Of a stretch of 64,000 bases of DNA, positions 24,968-34,105 are shown one piece after another. The stretch comes from Burkholderia sp. S171. GTDB taxonomy: Bacteria > Pseudomonadota > Gammaproteobacteria > Burkholderiales > Burkholderiaceae. The DNA lies in NCBI RefSeq assembly GCF_009766085.1, contig NZ_LMUF01000057.1, forward strand, positions 77,714 to 141,713, in the 5' to 3' direction. Below the pieces are notes generated by a model that was not told where the DNA came from, made no database searches, and saw nothing but the letters and a program-made list of their open reading frames with translations. The translations under genes and the position numbers were made by a program. Positions within the stretch are counted from its first letter, which is position 1. Each line of letters starts with the position of its first letter.

Positions 24968-26290
24968 CTATTTGTGAATGTCGCCGCGTAACTGCGCCAC
25001 ATCGCGTGGAGTGACGGGTAAAGCGTTATTGCCCCACGTCGTCCGGATAAACGTCAGCACTTGCGCCATTTCCGTGTTGGTCAGCTTGTCGGCGTAAGCC
25101 GGCATGTTCTCGCGCGGGGGCCCTTGTTGCGTGGCGGGAGAATTGCCGCCTTCGACCATCAGCCGCATGAGCGAGGTGGTATCGGCGCTCAATACGGCAG
25201 GATTGCCCGCGAGCTTCGGATACTTTTGCGGCTTGCCTTCTCCCTCCGAACCGTGGCACTTCGCGCAGAAGGACTGATAGATGCCGGCGCCGGGACGTTC
25301 GATGTTGCCCGTGCGCGCGGCGGCAGTCGTCTGCCGGGCAGCGAGGGATTGCGGCACGTATGTGGCCGACCCGCCCGATGCACGCTGCGGCGGCAAGCTT
25401 TTCAGGTAATGCGCGATCGCGTTGAGATCGTCGTCGTTCAGGTACTGCGTGCTGTCTTCCACCACCTGGACCATGCTGCCGAACGTGACCAGTCCGCCGC
25501 CATGTCCCGACTTGAGGAACGCCGCGACCTCCTGTTCGTGCACGCGGCCAAGGCCAGAACCCGTGTCGCCGGTCAGGTTCGGCGCGAACCAGTGATCGTT
25601 TGCGCCGCCCGTCAGATAATGCCCCGATGACTCGGTATAACCGCGTTCTTCATACGCGGGACCGCGTGGCGTATGGCACGCACCGCAATGTCCCAGCGAC
25701 TGCACGAGATAAGCACCGCGATTCCATTGGGCTTCGTGCTCCGGGTGCGGCGCATACGCTTCGTTCGGCGCGAAGGCGAGGTTCCAGAACACCAGCGCCC
25801 AGCGCTGGTTAAAAGGAAACGGCAGGCGAGTGGGCGGCGGCGCTTTCGGGACCGGTTGCACGCCATGCATGAAATAGGCATACAGCGCTTGCATGTCACT
25901 GTCGCCGATTTTCGAAAACGACGGGTACGGCATCGCGGGATAGAGATGCTTGCCGCCGCGCGCGACCCCTTCGCGCAGCGTCCGTGCGAAGTCTTCGTAG
26001 GTGTACTCGCCAATTCCGTATTGCTTGTCGGGCGTGATGTTGCTGCTGACGATCGTGCCGAACGGCGACGCCATGCCCAAGCCTCCCGCGAGCGGTGCGC
26101 CGCCTTGGGGTGCGGTATGGCAACCGGCGCAATCGCCGGCCCGGGCCAGGTATGCGCCTCGTGCGATCAGCGCTTGAGCTGATTGAGCCGATTGAGCGGC
26201 TGCCTGCGCGTGCGCTTGTTCCGTTGGCACAAGAAGACAAGCAAGAAGGCAAGCAATTAAGCAAGCGAGAAGGGCGGCGGCGCGTTTCAT
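24968..26290 (-). CDS. Triheme c-type cytochrome
   Basis: Exported cytochrome with three CxxCH sites: CAGCH near residue 54, CGACH near 203 and CAKCH near 343, numbered from the ATG at 26290. The signal peptide is MKRAAALLACLIACLLACLL. The size (440 aa) and spacing match the triheme cytochrome subunit of membrane-bound alcohol or gluconate dehydrogenases (for example GASPFGTIVSSNITPD-like segments). It is the last gene of the oxidase operon, so it may deliver electrons to the caa3 oxidase. The start is uncertain: ATG 26302 and TTG 26311 are also in frame and would overlap the upstream gene. Confidence 0.88.
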   Translation of the reverse strand: MKRAAALLACLIACLLACLLVPTEQAHAQAAAQSAQSAQALIARGAYLARAGDCAGCHTAPQGGAPLAGGLGMASPFGTIVSSNITPDKQYGIGEYTYEDFARTLREGVARGGKHLYPAMPYPSFSKIGDSDMQALYAYFMHGVQPVPKAPPPTRLPFPFNQRWALVFWNLAFAPNEAYAPHPEHEAQWNRGAYLVQSLGHCGACHTPRGPAYEERGYTESSGHYLTGGANDHWFAPNLTGDTGSGLGRVHEQEVAAFLKSGHGGGLVTFGSMVQVVEDSTQYLNDDDLNAIAHYLKSLPPQRASGGSATYVPQSLAARQTTAAARTGNIERPGAGIYQSFCAKCHGSEGEGKPQKYPKLAGNPAVLSADTTSLMRLMVEGGNSPATQQGPPRENMPAYADKLTNTEMAQVLTFIRTTWGNNALPVTPRDVAQLRGDIHK

Positions 26291-26295
26291 CGGTG

Positions 26296-26691
26296 TCACC
26301 ATGGTTTGCAAGGCGAGACGATCAATGCGGCCATTGCGGTCACGAGCAATCCGAGAACAAACATCGGGCTGGACAGGATGGCCACGCGAAACAGGAATCT
26401 CCCGGCCCGGCGGTCGGGGTCAGTGCCTGCTCCCCGTCGCAGCGCCCGCCAACCCCGCCACGCGGCTGTGAGCCCGCCCAGCGCCACCGCCAGACCCACG
26501 AGGCTGACCGCGCCAATGTAAGCACTCAACGCATGCAAGTCCGGATGTGCGAGCGGATCCTGCGCCGGGTAACAAGCCTGCGCAGCCAGCGCTTCGCATA
26601 CGCAGATCTGCACGATCCACGCGAGCGGTGCACCCAGCAGTGCGTAGATCTGCTGCAGGGCATACAGGATGCGTTCGCGGCGTGCCGTCAC
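26296..26691 (-). CDS. Small membrane protein of the oxidase operon
   Basis: A 131-aa protein with about three hydrophobic segments (ALLGAPLAWIVQICVCEALA, ALSAYIGAVSLVGLAVALGG and AILSSPMFVLGLLVTAMAAL) and Arg-rich loops (GWRALRRGAG). I do not recognise a named family. It lies 10 bases after the subunit III gene and touches the cytochrome c gene, so it is part of the oxidase operon. A role as an accessory or assembly subunit is inference from position. Confidence 0.75.
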   Translation of the reverse strand: MTARRERILYALQQIYALLGAPLAWIVQICVCEALAAQACYPAQDPLAHPDLHALSAYIGAVSLVGLAVALGGLTAAWRGWRALRRGAGTDPDRRAGRFLFRVAILSSPMFVLGLLVTAMAALIVSPCKPW

Positions 26692-26701
26692 GGCGTATCT
26701 C

Positions 26702-27301
26702 CTAGAGCACGTAGGGGCTGATATAAAGCGTCGTGAAAATAAACAGCCAGACGATATCCACGAAATGCCAGTACATGCCGCCGATGCTCAGGACGGTATG
26801 GCGGCGGTTGTCGAAGAACCCGAGCGCCGTCCACGCGAGCAGCAGGAGCAGCACCACGAGCCCGGCCACCACGTGCAGCAGGTGAAAACCGGTAATGGTG
26901 AAGTAGAGCGAACCATAGAGGTGTGACGAGGGTCCGTACGGATGGTCGTGCCATTCATTGAGCTGCACGCCGACGAACAGCACGCCGAGCACGATCGCCA
27001 CGCTCATCCACAGCATCGCCATGCGGCGGCGCTCCCGCTTGACCGAACGCTCGGACAACACGACAAACACGCTGCTGGTCAGCAGCACGGCCGTATTGAA
27101 AAGCGCTGGCCCCATCTTGGGCAAACCGTCGGGCGGCCACCTGCCACCGCCTTGCGAGTACAGGTACAGATAGCTGAAGATCAGGTATCCGAACAGCGCT
27201 GCTTCGGTCCCGATCAGCGTCCACATGCCCCACCAGCCGCCCGCGCTTCGTCCTTGGCCGCCAACCGGCAGAGGGCGCTCCATGTCGATGACATCAGCCA
27301 A
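26702..27301 (-). CDS. coxC: Cytochrome c oxidase subunit III
   Basis: Heme-copper oxidase subunit III, with five or so transmembrane helices in 199 aa, a shorter form than the seven-helix mitochondrial subunit. Family segments are WWGMWTLIGTEAALFGYLIF, SLYFTITGFHLLHVVAGLVV and YWHFVDIVWLFIFTTLYI. I choose TTG 27301 because AAGGAG lies six bases upstream, which gives an 8-base overlap with subunit I. GTG 27322 has no SD and ATG 27283 has none either. The protein would then start (M)ADVIDMERPLPVGG. Confidence 0.85.
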   Translation of the reverse strand: MADVIDMERPLPVGGQGRSAGGWWGMWTLIGTEAALFGYLIFSYLYLYSQGGGRWPPDGLPKMGPALFNTAVLLTSSVFVVLSERSVKRERRRMAMLWMSVAIVLGVLFVGVQLNEWHDHPYGPSSHLYGSLYFTITGFHLLHVVAGLVVLLLLLAWTALGFFDNRRHTVLSIGGMYWHFVDIVWLFIFTTLYISPYVL

Positions 27302-29264
27302 GGGTTTCTCCTTGAGGTTCACGCTGGCCCAAAGGCGCTTCGGGCCACATCCACGCGGTCAGCGACGCGACGAAACCCGCCAGCATCAGCAGCGCCAGCC
27401 ACCACACGTGCAGCAGCATCGCGGCAAAGATCAGCGTGGAGAACAAGCCGAGCAGGAAGGGGGCATATGTATCACCGGGCATCTTGAGGATGGCGTCGGG
27501 GCGGCCGTCGAGCGCGCGGGTGGCTAGCGCCTCGCGGCCGTGATCGAGGATCAGGCCTTCGTCGAGTTGGGATCGCGCGCGGTTTGGTTCGCTCGAAAAT
27601 AGCCGTTCTTCCCAGAGTGGATGGCCGCTTTCCACGACCGGAATGGTCGCGAAGTTGTAGGGCGGCGGCGGCGACGAAACGGACCATTCGAGCGTTGGCG
27701 CATCCCAGGGATTGTCGCCGGCCACGGGACCGCGTTTATAGCTCCATAGCAGGTCCGCGAGAAACATCAGCACGCCGGCCGCGAACACGAACGAGCCTAT
27801 CGACGTGATCATGTTGACCGTATTCCAACCCATGTCGCTGGAATAGGTATAGATGCGCCGTGGCATGCCGAGCAGCCCCGCTATATGCATGGGGAAGAAG
27901 GCGAGGTTGAAGCCGATGAACAAGACCCAGAACGTCAGCTTGCCGAAGCGCTCGGTCATCATGCGACCGGTAAATTTCGGGAACCAGAACACCACGCCGC
28001 CGATGACCGGAAACACGTTGATGCCGAGCAGTACGTAATGAAGATGCGCGACGACGAAGTAGGTATCGTTGAGTTGCCAGTCGAGCGGCACGGCAGCCGT
28101 CATCACGCCCGAGACCCCGCCAATCACGAACAGCAGCACAAACCCCGCGAAATAGAGGAAGGGCACCTTGAACACGGGACGCCCGGTCCAGATTGTCGCG
28201 ATCCACGCGAACGTGGCGACCGCGCTCGGGATGGCGATAACCATGCTCGCGGAGCCGAAAAACGCCAGCGCTAACGCGGGAATGCCGGTGGCGAACATAT
28301 GATGAATCCACACGATAAAACCGATCACCATGGTAGCGACCGTCGACAGGGCGACCGGTGTATAGCCGACCAGCGGCCGGCGGCAAAAGACCGGGAGGGC
28401 GTCGGAGACAATGCCCATGGCGGGCAGCACGACCGCGTAGACCCACGGATGGGCGAACATCCAGAACAGATGTTGCCAGAGCAGCGGCCGACCGCCGTTA
28501 AGGACATCGAAGAAATGTGTACCGAACTGGCGGTCGAGCCAGAGCAGGAAAAACGCAAGACTCACCGCGGGCACCGCGAGCAGGTTGCCGCCAGATGCCG
28601 TGAGCGTGCCCCATACCAGCACCGGCACACGGTCAATGGACATGCCCGGCGCGCGCATGCGGATGAGCGTGACCACGAAGTTCGCCGAGCCCACCGTGGT
28701 CGATGCGCCGAGCAAGACCATGCCGAGCGCGTAGATATCGATATTCGGACCCGTGTTGTATTCGAGTCCCGAGAGCGGCACGTAGTTGAACCAGCCGGCA
28801 TTGGGCGCCTGTCCAAAGGGAAAACTCGAATAGAGAAAGATGCCTGCGAACAGGAACAACCAGTAGGACAGCGCGTTGAGGCGAGGGAATGCCATGTCGC
28901 GCGCGCCCAGAATCAACGGCCACAAATAGTTGGAAAATCCGGACAGTACGGGCAGCGCGTAGAGGAAGATCATCGTGATGCCGTGCATGGTGAATAGCTG
29001 GCTGTATTGCTCGGGCGTAAGCACGGTGGCGTCGGGGCGCGCGAGTTGCACGCGCATGATCAACGCTTCCACGCCGCCCATCAGCAGGAACACAAAGGCG
29101 GTGACCAGATACCGCAGGCCGATGCTCTTGTGATCGACTGTCGATATCCATCCTCGCAAGCCCGGGGGCGCTTCCCAGATATCGGCAAGGCGCTTTTGCC
29201 TGGCGCTCCCGGGCGGCACGCGGCCGCGCTCTGGAACACGTGCATCCGATGGCAGGTCACTCAT
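27294..29264 (-). CDS. ctaD: Cytochrome c oxidase subunit I
   Basis: Catalytic heme-copper subunit, 656 aa from the ATG at 29264 (GAGGAG nine bases upstream; the frame runs on to 29393). The metal ligands are all present: heme a H94 and H409, CuB H272, H321 and H322, heme a3 H407, and the cross-linking Tyr Y276. The D-channel entrance Asp (D123 in ARDMAFPRLN) is kept. The usual Glu of the HPEVY motif is Trp (FAHPWVY) and the K-channel Lys of IPTGVK is Ala (IPSAVA). A C-terminal extension includes extra membrane helices (LLHVWWLALLMLAGFVASL). Second gene of the operon. Confidence 0.95.
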   Translation of the reverse strand: MSDLPSDARVPERGRVPPGSARQKRLADIWEAPPGLRGWISTVDHKSIGLRYLVTAFVFLLMGGVEALIMRVQLARPDATVLTPEQYSQLFTMHGITMIFLYALPVLSGFSNYLWPLILGARDMAFPRLNALSYWLFLFAGIFLYSSFPFGQAPNAGWFNYVPLSGLEYNTGPNIDIYALGMVLLGASTTVGSANFVVTLIRMRAPGMSIDRVPVLVWGTLTASGGNLLAVPAVSLAFFLLWLDRQFGTHFFDVLNGGRPLLWQHLFWMFAHPWVYAVVLPAMGIVSDALPVFCRRPLVGYTPVALSTVATMVIGFIVWIHHMFATGIPALALAFFGSASMVIAIPSAVATFAWIATIWTGRPVFKVPFLYFAGFVLLFVIGGVSGVMTAAVPLDWQLNDTYFVVAHLHYVLLGINVFPVIGGVVFWFPKFTGRMMTERFGKLTFWVLFIGFNLAFFPMHIAGLLGMPRRIYTYSSDMGWNTVNMITSIGSFVFAAGVLMFLADLLWSYKRGPVAGDNPWDAPTLEWSVSSPPPPYNFATIPVVESGHPLWEERLFSSEPNRARSQLDEGLILDHGREALATRALDGRPDAILKMPGDTYAPFLLGLFSTLIFAAMLLHVWWLALLMLAGFVASLTAWMWPEAPLGQREPQGETLG

Positions 29265-29284
29265 GAAGCGTCGCTCCTCGATGA

Positions 29285-30274
29285 CTATTTGAGTGTCGCA
29301 AGATACGCGGACAAACTCGCGGCTTCGTCGCGTTTCAACGCAATGGAAGGCATGAGCGAGTCGGGCTTGATGCGCTGGGCACCCGTGATCCACGCGAGCT
29401 GATTCTGTGCGGTGTTAGACAGCGTGCCGGCCGCGATCAGCCGCCGCGAGTTCAGGTGCGTCAGGTCGGGTGCTTGCGCGCCTTGCGCATCTGTGCCGCG
29501 GATCGCGTGACAGCCTGCGCATTTATCGAGGAAGAGTGCTTTGCCCGTGGTCACGGCGGCGTCGTTTGGCGCATCTGCCGCACGCGCTTGTTCCGCGCTC
29601 CATGCGGCGAAATCGGCGCGGCTCTCGGCGACAACCTCGAACGCCATATGTGCATGCTGCGCACCGCAAAACTGCGAGCATTGCCCGCGATACACGCCGG
29701 GGGCATCGGCCTGAAGCCATTGTTCGTTGGTCTGGCCTGGAATCGCTTGGGTCTTGCCGGCAAGCCTGGGGACCCAGAACGTGTGGATCACGTCGGCGCT
29801 TTTCAGCTTGAACCGGACGGGTTCGCCGGTGGGGATATGGATTTCGTTGGCTGTGACGAAACGCGCAGTGGCATCGGGCGCATCGTCGTAGGCGACCTTC
29901 CACCACCAGTCGTAAGCGGTCACCGTGATCGTGAGAGCGGCAGTGTCGGCGGGCGTAGCAACTTGATCGAGCGTGAACAGCGCATAGACCAGCATGGCGA
30001 CGAGCACGGGTACGGAGAGACCCACGCCGATCACGATCCAGCGCAACCCGCTCGTGCCGTGAGCGAGTTGATGCAGCGGGACGTCCGGACGCCGCCGCAG
30101 GATGGCGGCGCTTAGCAAGCCGGCGACAATCACGCAGACCGCAACGCAGATTGCAGTGAAAACCCAGTCGAGCCGAAGCGTCGGTCCGGCGGCCGGCCCG
30201 GCCGCGTGGAGGAAGTAGTTGAGCGGTGCGCCGTCGCCGACGTGCACGTTAGAGGCCATCCCGGCGAGTGGCAT
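29285..30274 (-). CDS. ctaC: Cytochrome c oxidase subunit II with fused cytochrome c domain (caa3 type)
   Basis: A 329-aa subunit with two transmembrane helices (about 35-58 and 78-100), a CuA cupredoxin domain (H164 in DVIHTFWVPRL; C199, C203, H207 and M210 in GQCSQFCGAQHAHM) and a C-terminal class I cytochrome c domain (C252, C255, H256, in CAGCHAIRG, with a distal Met in IKPDSLMPS). The fusion defines a caa3-type oxidase that takes electrons from soluble or membrane cytochrome c. The Glu of the usual CSEIC loop is Gln. It is the first gene of the operon; the start at 30274 or the in-frame ATG at 30259 cannot be separated. Confidence 0.93.
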   Translation of the reverse strand: MPLAGMASNVHVGDGAPLNYFLHAAGPAAGPTLRLDWVFTAICVAVCVIVAGLLSAAILRRRPDVPLHQLAHGTSGLRWIVIGVGLSVPVLVAMLVYALFTLDQVATPADTAALTITVTAYDWWWKVAYDDAPDATARFVTANEIHIPTGEPVRFKLKSADVIHTFWVPRLAGKTQAIPGQTNEQWLQADAPGVYRGQCSQFCGAQHAHMAFEVVAESRADFAAWSAEQARAADAPNDAAVTTGKALFLDKCAGCHAIRGTDAQGAQAPDLTHLNSRRLIAAGTLSNTAQNQLAWITGAQRIKPDSLMPSIALKRDEAASLSAYLATLK

Positions 30275-30419
30275 CTCAACTCAGCTTAGGCGTGGCTGAG
30301 GACCAATGCGAAGGATTGCGGCCGTGGCGGCAGGGATCTGACATCGGGTGCTCCGGGCGGGGGTGTCGAGTGTGAATCGACGAACCCGGCAGCAATCGAC
30401 GTACCCTGACGACTCGCTT

Positions 30420-31550
30420 TCAGCCCGCCGCCCGGCCAAGCAATGCGCGGCAATGACGCGCAATCTGCCGTTCTTCCTGCGTCTCGATGACATCGAACTG
30501 CACATCGAGAAATTCGAGTCCGTCGCAAATGCGTTCACGCACGGCCGCGGCATGCTCGCCGATACCGCCAGTGAACACCACGCGGTCGAGACCGCCCATT
30601 AACGCAGCATATGCGCCGATAGTCTTACGCACAGCAGTACAGAAGATATCGATGGCCAGTTCCGCTTCTGCGTCGCTGCGTTGCAAAAGCGCCTGCATGT
30701 CGTCGTTAGAATCGGAGAGACCCTTGAGACCGCTTTCGTGATTGATCAGGTGCTCTAGCGCGTCGGCGTCAAGCGAACCGGTCCGCATCAGATAAACCAG
30801 CACGCCAGGGTCGAGGTCGCCGGTGCGCGTTGCCATGGGGATACCACCCGTTGGCGTGAGACCCATGCTGGTATCGATTGAACGGCCATCGCGGATCGCG
30901 CACAGGCTCGCACCGCTGCCGAGATGCGCGACCACCAGGCGTGCGGGAAGATCGTTGCCGAGCGTTGCGACGATCGACTCGTATGACAGGCCGTGGAAGC
31001 CGTACCGGACTACCCCTTCGTCGGCGTAGTGTTTCGGCAGCGCAAGGTGAGTGGCGCGCGCGGGCATGGTCCTGTGGAACGCGGTGTCGAGGCAGGCGTA
31101 ATGCGGCACATCAGTGAAAATCTGCTGTGCCAGATCAAGCAGTTCGAGCGCCTGCGGCAGATGCAACGGCGCGAATTGCACCGCATCGCGCAAGATCTGC
31201 TTCACCTCGGGCGTGATGAGCGCGTGGTCTGTCAGGTGCGGACCGCCATGCACTACGCGATGCCCCACTGCGGCCAGTGGCTGGTCAAGGTGCTCGTGCA
31301 GCACGTCGGCCACGCGCTGCAACGCGTCATGCTGCGACTCCATGACGTGGTTTTGCGTGACATCGATCGCACCGTCCGATGAACGCATGGTCAGCGAGCC
31401 ATCATCGCGGCCGATGCCCTTCGCGCTGCCGGTCAGCCACGGCGTTTCGTCGTTGTCGTCCGCGGTAGTGCCCGACGTCTTGCCGGGCATATACACGCCG
31501 AATTTAAGCGACGATGAACCGCTGTTCAGCACCAGAATGCCCAGGGTCAT
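30420..31550 (-). CDS. ackA: Acetate kinase
   Basis: Interconverts acetyl phosphate plus ADP with acetate plus ATP. The product is 376 aa from the ATG at 31550 (MTLGILVLNSGSSSLKFGVY); the open frame begins far upstream inside the phosphoketolase gene. ASKHA motifs include NSGSSSLKF, HRVVHGG, YGFHGLSYE, AHLGSGASLCA, PTGGIPMATRTGDLDPG and VFTGGIGEHAAAVR. The start lies four bases after the phosphoketolase stop with AAAGG eight bases upstream, so the two are one operon. Phosphoketolase makes acetyl phosphate and this enzyme cashes it for ATP. Confidence 0.96.
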   Translation of the reverse strand: MTLGILVLNSGSSSLKFGVYMPGKTSGTTADDNDETPWLTGSAKGIGRDDGSLTMRSSDGAIDVTQNHVMESQHDALQRVADVLHEHLDQPLAAVGHRVVHGGPHLTDHALITPEVKQILRDAVQFAPLHLPQALELLDLAQQIFTDVPHYACLDTAFHRTMPARATHLALPKHYADEGVVRYGFHGLSYESIVATLGNDLPARLVVAHLGSGASLCAIRDGRSIDTSMGLTPTGGIPMATRTGDLDPGVLVYLMRTGSLDADALEHLINHESGLKGLSDSNDDMQALLQRSDAEAELAIDIFCTAVRKTIGAYAALMGGLDRVVFTGGIGEHAAAVRERICDGLEFLDVQFDVIETQEERQIARHCRALLGRAAG

Positions 31551-31554
31551 GGTC

Positions 31555-33942
31555 TCAGCCTTTCCAAACCCAGTTACGGATTTCATCGCGGTCAATGCCT
31601 TCCGCGTGGGCGTAAGTAATGCTCGCGTTGATCTGGTCCTTGAGCCAGTTCTTGGTGTGCGCGCCGGTATCGCGAAGACTCGGCACACGATCGATCACGT
31701 CAATACATAACGAAAAACGGTCGACCTGGTTGATGATCGCCAACTCGAACGGCGTATTGATGTTGCCGCGTTCCCGATACCCATGCACATGCATGTTTTC
31801 GTGATTCGTGCGGTTATACGTGAGCTTGTGAACGAGCGACGGATACGAGTGGAAGTTGAAGATGACAGGCTTCTCGCGCGAGAAAATGGAATCGAAATCG
31901 CGACCGGACAAACCGTGCGGATGATCGGTGTCGGGCATCAGCCGGAACAGGTCCACCACGTTGACGAAGCGGATCTTGAGGTCGGGGAAATGTTCCTTCA
32001 GGATCTCGACGGCGGCGAGCGATTCCATGGTGGCGATATCGCCGGCACAGGCCATCACTACGTCCGGTTCGCTGTTCTGATCAGTCGATGCCCAGTCCCA
32101 GATGCCAATGCCCTTGGTGCAATGCGCAAGCGCAGCGTCCATGTCGAGGTACTGCAAGTGCGGCTGCTTGTCCGCGACAATCACGTTGATGTAGTCGCGT
32201 GAACGCAGGCAATGATCCATCACACTCAGCAGGCAGTTCGCATCGGGCGGCAAGTAAATGCGCACGACTTCGGGACTCTTGTTCGTGACAACGTCGAGAA
32301 AGCCCGGGTCCTGGTGGGTGAAACCGTTGTGATCCTGACGCCATACCAGCGAGGTAATCAGCAAGTTGACCGAAGGCACCGGCGCGCGCCAGTCGAGTTC
32401 GCTCTTTGCCTTTTCCAGCCACTTCGCATGCTGGTTGAACATGGAATCAATCACATGCACGAATGCTTCGTAGGTCGCGAGCAACCCGTGCCGGCCCGTC
32501 AGCACGTAACCCTCGAACCAGCCTTCCAGCGTGTGCTCGCTGAGCATTTCCATCACTCGGCCATCAACCGATAACGCGCCGCCGTCGCTGTCTTCCGGCT
32601 TGATCTCGGCGATCCATCGTTTGCCCGATGCTTCATATACGCCGTCAAGTTTGTTGCTGGCGGTTTCATCGGGACCGAACAGCTTGAAGGTGCTCATGTT
32701 GCGCTTGATCACATCGCGCAGCCAGGTCGCGAGTACCGCGGTGGGCGACTGGTAAGTGCCGCCTGGGGCTTTGACTTTGAACGCGTAATCGCGGATGTCA
32801 GGCAGGTCCAGCGAGCGCCTCAAACGGCCGCCGTTCGCATGCGGATTGGCGCTGATACGGCGGTCACCCTTCGGGGCAATCGCGCGAAGTTCTTCAATCA
32901 GCGTGCCGTTCTCGTCGAAGAGTTCTTCGGGTTTGTAGCTGCGCATCCACGCTTCCACAATTTTCAGGCTCTTCGCGTTGGTCACGGGATCGAGCACCGG
33001 CACCTGATGCGCACGCCAGAAATCTTCGACTTTGTGGCCGTCGACTTCCTTCGGACCGGTCCATCCTTTCGGAGAACGCAAGACGATCATCGGCCAGCGC
33101 GGACGCGTGGTGTCACCCGTCGAACGCGCATGCGCCTGGATCGCGCGAATCTCGCCGATGCAAGTCTCCAGCGTCTCGGCCATCAGTTGATGCATGACGG
33201 CGGGATCGTTGCCTGAAACAAAGTGCGGTTTGTACCCGTAACCCGTCATCAGCGCTTCGAGTTCCTCTTGCGGAATGCGCGCGAGGATGGTCGGGTTCGC
33301 GATCTTGTAGCCGTTCAAGTGCAGGATGGGCAGCACCGCGCCGTCCACTACCGGATTCAGGAATTTGTTCGAATGCCACGACGTAGCGAGCGGGCCGGTC
33401 TCGGCTTCGCCGTCACCCACCACCACCGCCACGATCAGGTCGGGGTTATCGAATGCCGCCCCGAAGCCGTGCGAGAGGCTGTAACCCAGCTCGCCGCCTT
33501 CGTGGATTGACCCCGGCGTTTCAGGGGTGCAATGCGAACCAATGCCCCCGGGCGAAGAGAAAGCGCGGAACAGCCGCAGCATGCCGGTCTCGTCAGCGCT
33601 GCGGTCCGGATAGACCTCGGAGTAATAACCTTCCAGATACGAGTTCGACAAAGTGGCGGGTGCGCCATGCCCCGGTCCCGAGACGTACATGACGTTCAGA
33701 TCGTCCCTCATGATCAGCCGGTTCAGGTGCACCCATGTGAACGACTGACCGGGGTCTGAACCCCAATGTCCCAGCAAGCGCTGCTTGATGTGTTCTGCCT
33801 TGAGCGGTTCGCGCAGGAGCGGGTTGGCGCGTAAATAGATCATGCCTACCGACAGATAATTGCAGGCGCGCCAGTAGGCGTCGATCTTGCGCAATTCTTC
33901 GGGGGAAAGGGGGAGGGAGCGGGGCGTTGCCTGTGTGTCCAT
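31555..33942 (-). CDS. xfp: Xylulose-5-phosphate/fructose-6-phosphate phosphoketolase
   Basis: A 795-aa ThDP enzyme that cleaves xylulose 5-phosphate or fructose 6-phosphate with phosphate to acetyl phosphate plus an aldose phosphate. Family stretches include YVSGPGHGAPA, FSSPGGIGSHCTPETPGSIH, VVGDGEAETGPLATSWH, RSPKGWTGPKEVDGH, LVWRQDHNGFTHQDPGF and VIFNFHSYPSLVHKL. Length is typical. It is transcribed with acetate kinase immediately downstream, forming a carbon-saving shunt from pentose phosphates to acetate and ATP. The start at 33942 (MDTQATPRSLPLSPEELRKI) fits family N-termini. Confidence 0.96.
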   Translation of the reverse strand: MDTQATPRSLPLSPEELRKIDAYWRACNYLSVGMIYLRANPLLREPLKAEHIKQRLLGHWGSDPGQSFTWVHLNRLIMRDDLNVMYVSGPGHGAPATLSNSYLEGYYSEVYPDRSADETGMLRLFRAFSSPGGIGSHCTPETPGSIHEGGELGYSLSHGFGAAFDNPDLIVAVVVGDGEAETGPLATSWHSNKFLNPVVDGAVLPILHLNGYKIANPTILARIPQEELEALMTGYGYKPHFVSGNDPAVMHQLMAETLETCIGEIRAIQAHARSTGDTTRPRWPMIVLRSPKGWTGPKEVDGHKVEDFWRAHQVPVLDPVTNAKSLKIVEAWMRSYKPEELFDENGTLIEELRAIAPKGDRRISANPHANGGRLRRSLDLPDIRDYAFKVKAPGGTYQSPTAVLATWLRDVIKRNMSTFKLFGPDETASNKLDGVYEASGKRWIAEIKPEDSDGGALSVDGRVMEMLSEHTLEGWFEGYVLTGRHGLLATYEAFVHVIDSMFNQHAKWLEKAKSELDWRAPVPSVNLLITSLVWRQDHNGFTHQDPGFLDVVTNKSPEVVRIYLPPDANCLLSVMDHCLRSRDYINVIVADKQPHLQYLDMDAALAHCTKGIGIWDWASTDQNSEPDVVMACAGDIATMESLAAVEILKEHFPDLKIRFVNVVDLFRLMPDTDHPHGLSGRDFDSIFSREKPVIFNFHSYPSLVHKLTYNRTNHENMHVHGYRERGNINTPFELAIINQVDRFSLCIDVIDRVPSLRDTGAHTKNWLKDQINASITYAHAEGIDRDEIRNWVWKG

Positions 33943-34105
33943 ATCGTGTCCGTTGTATCCATTGGTTGGAGGGCGGTGTCACTCGATCCGGCGGGTCACT
34001 CTTGCTAAGGCGTTCGGGCGCGTTCGTGCGCTAAGGCATTCTGTATTGTGCCGCGTGCGGCAGGATCACGGTCAGTCAAGACCATGACATGGATCAAGGG
34101 CAATG

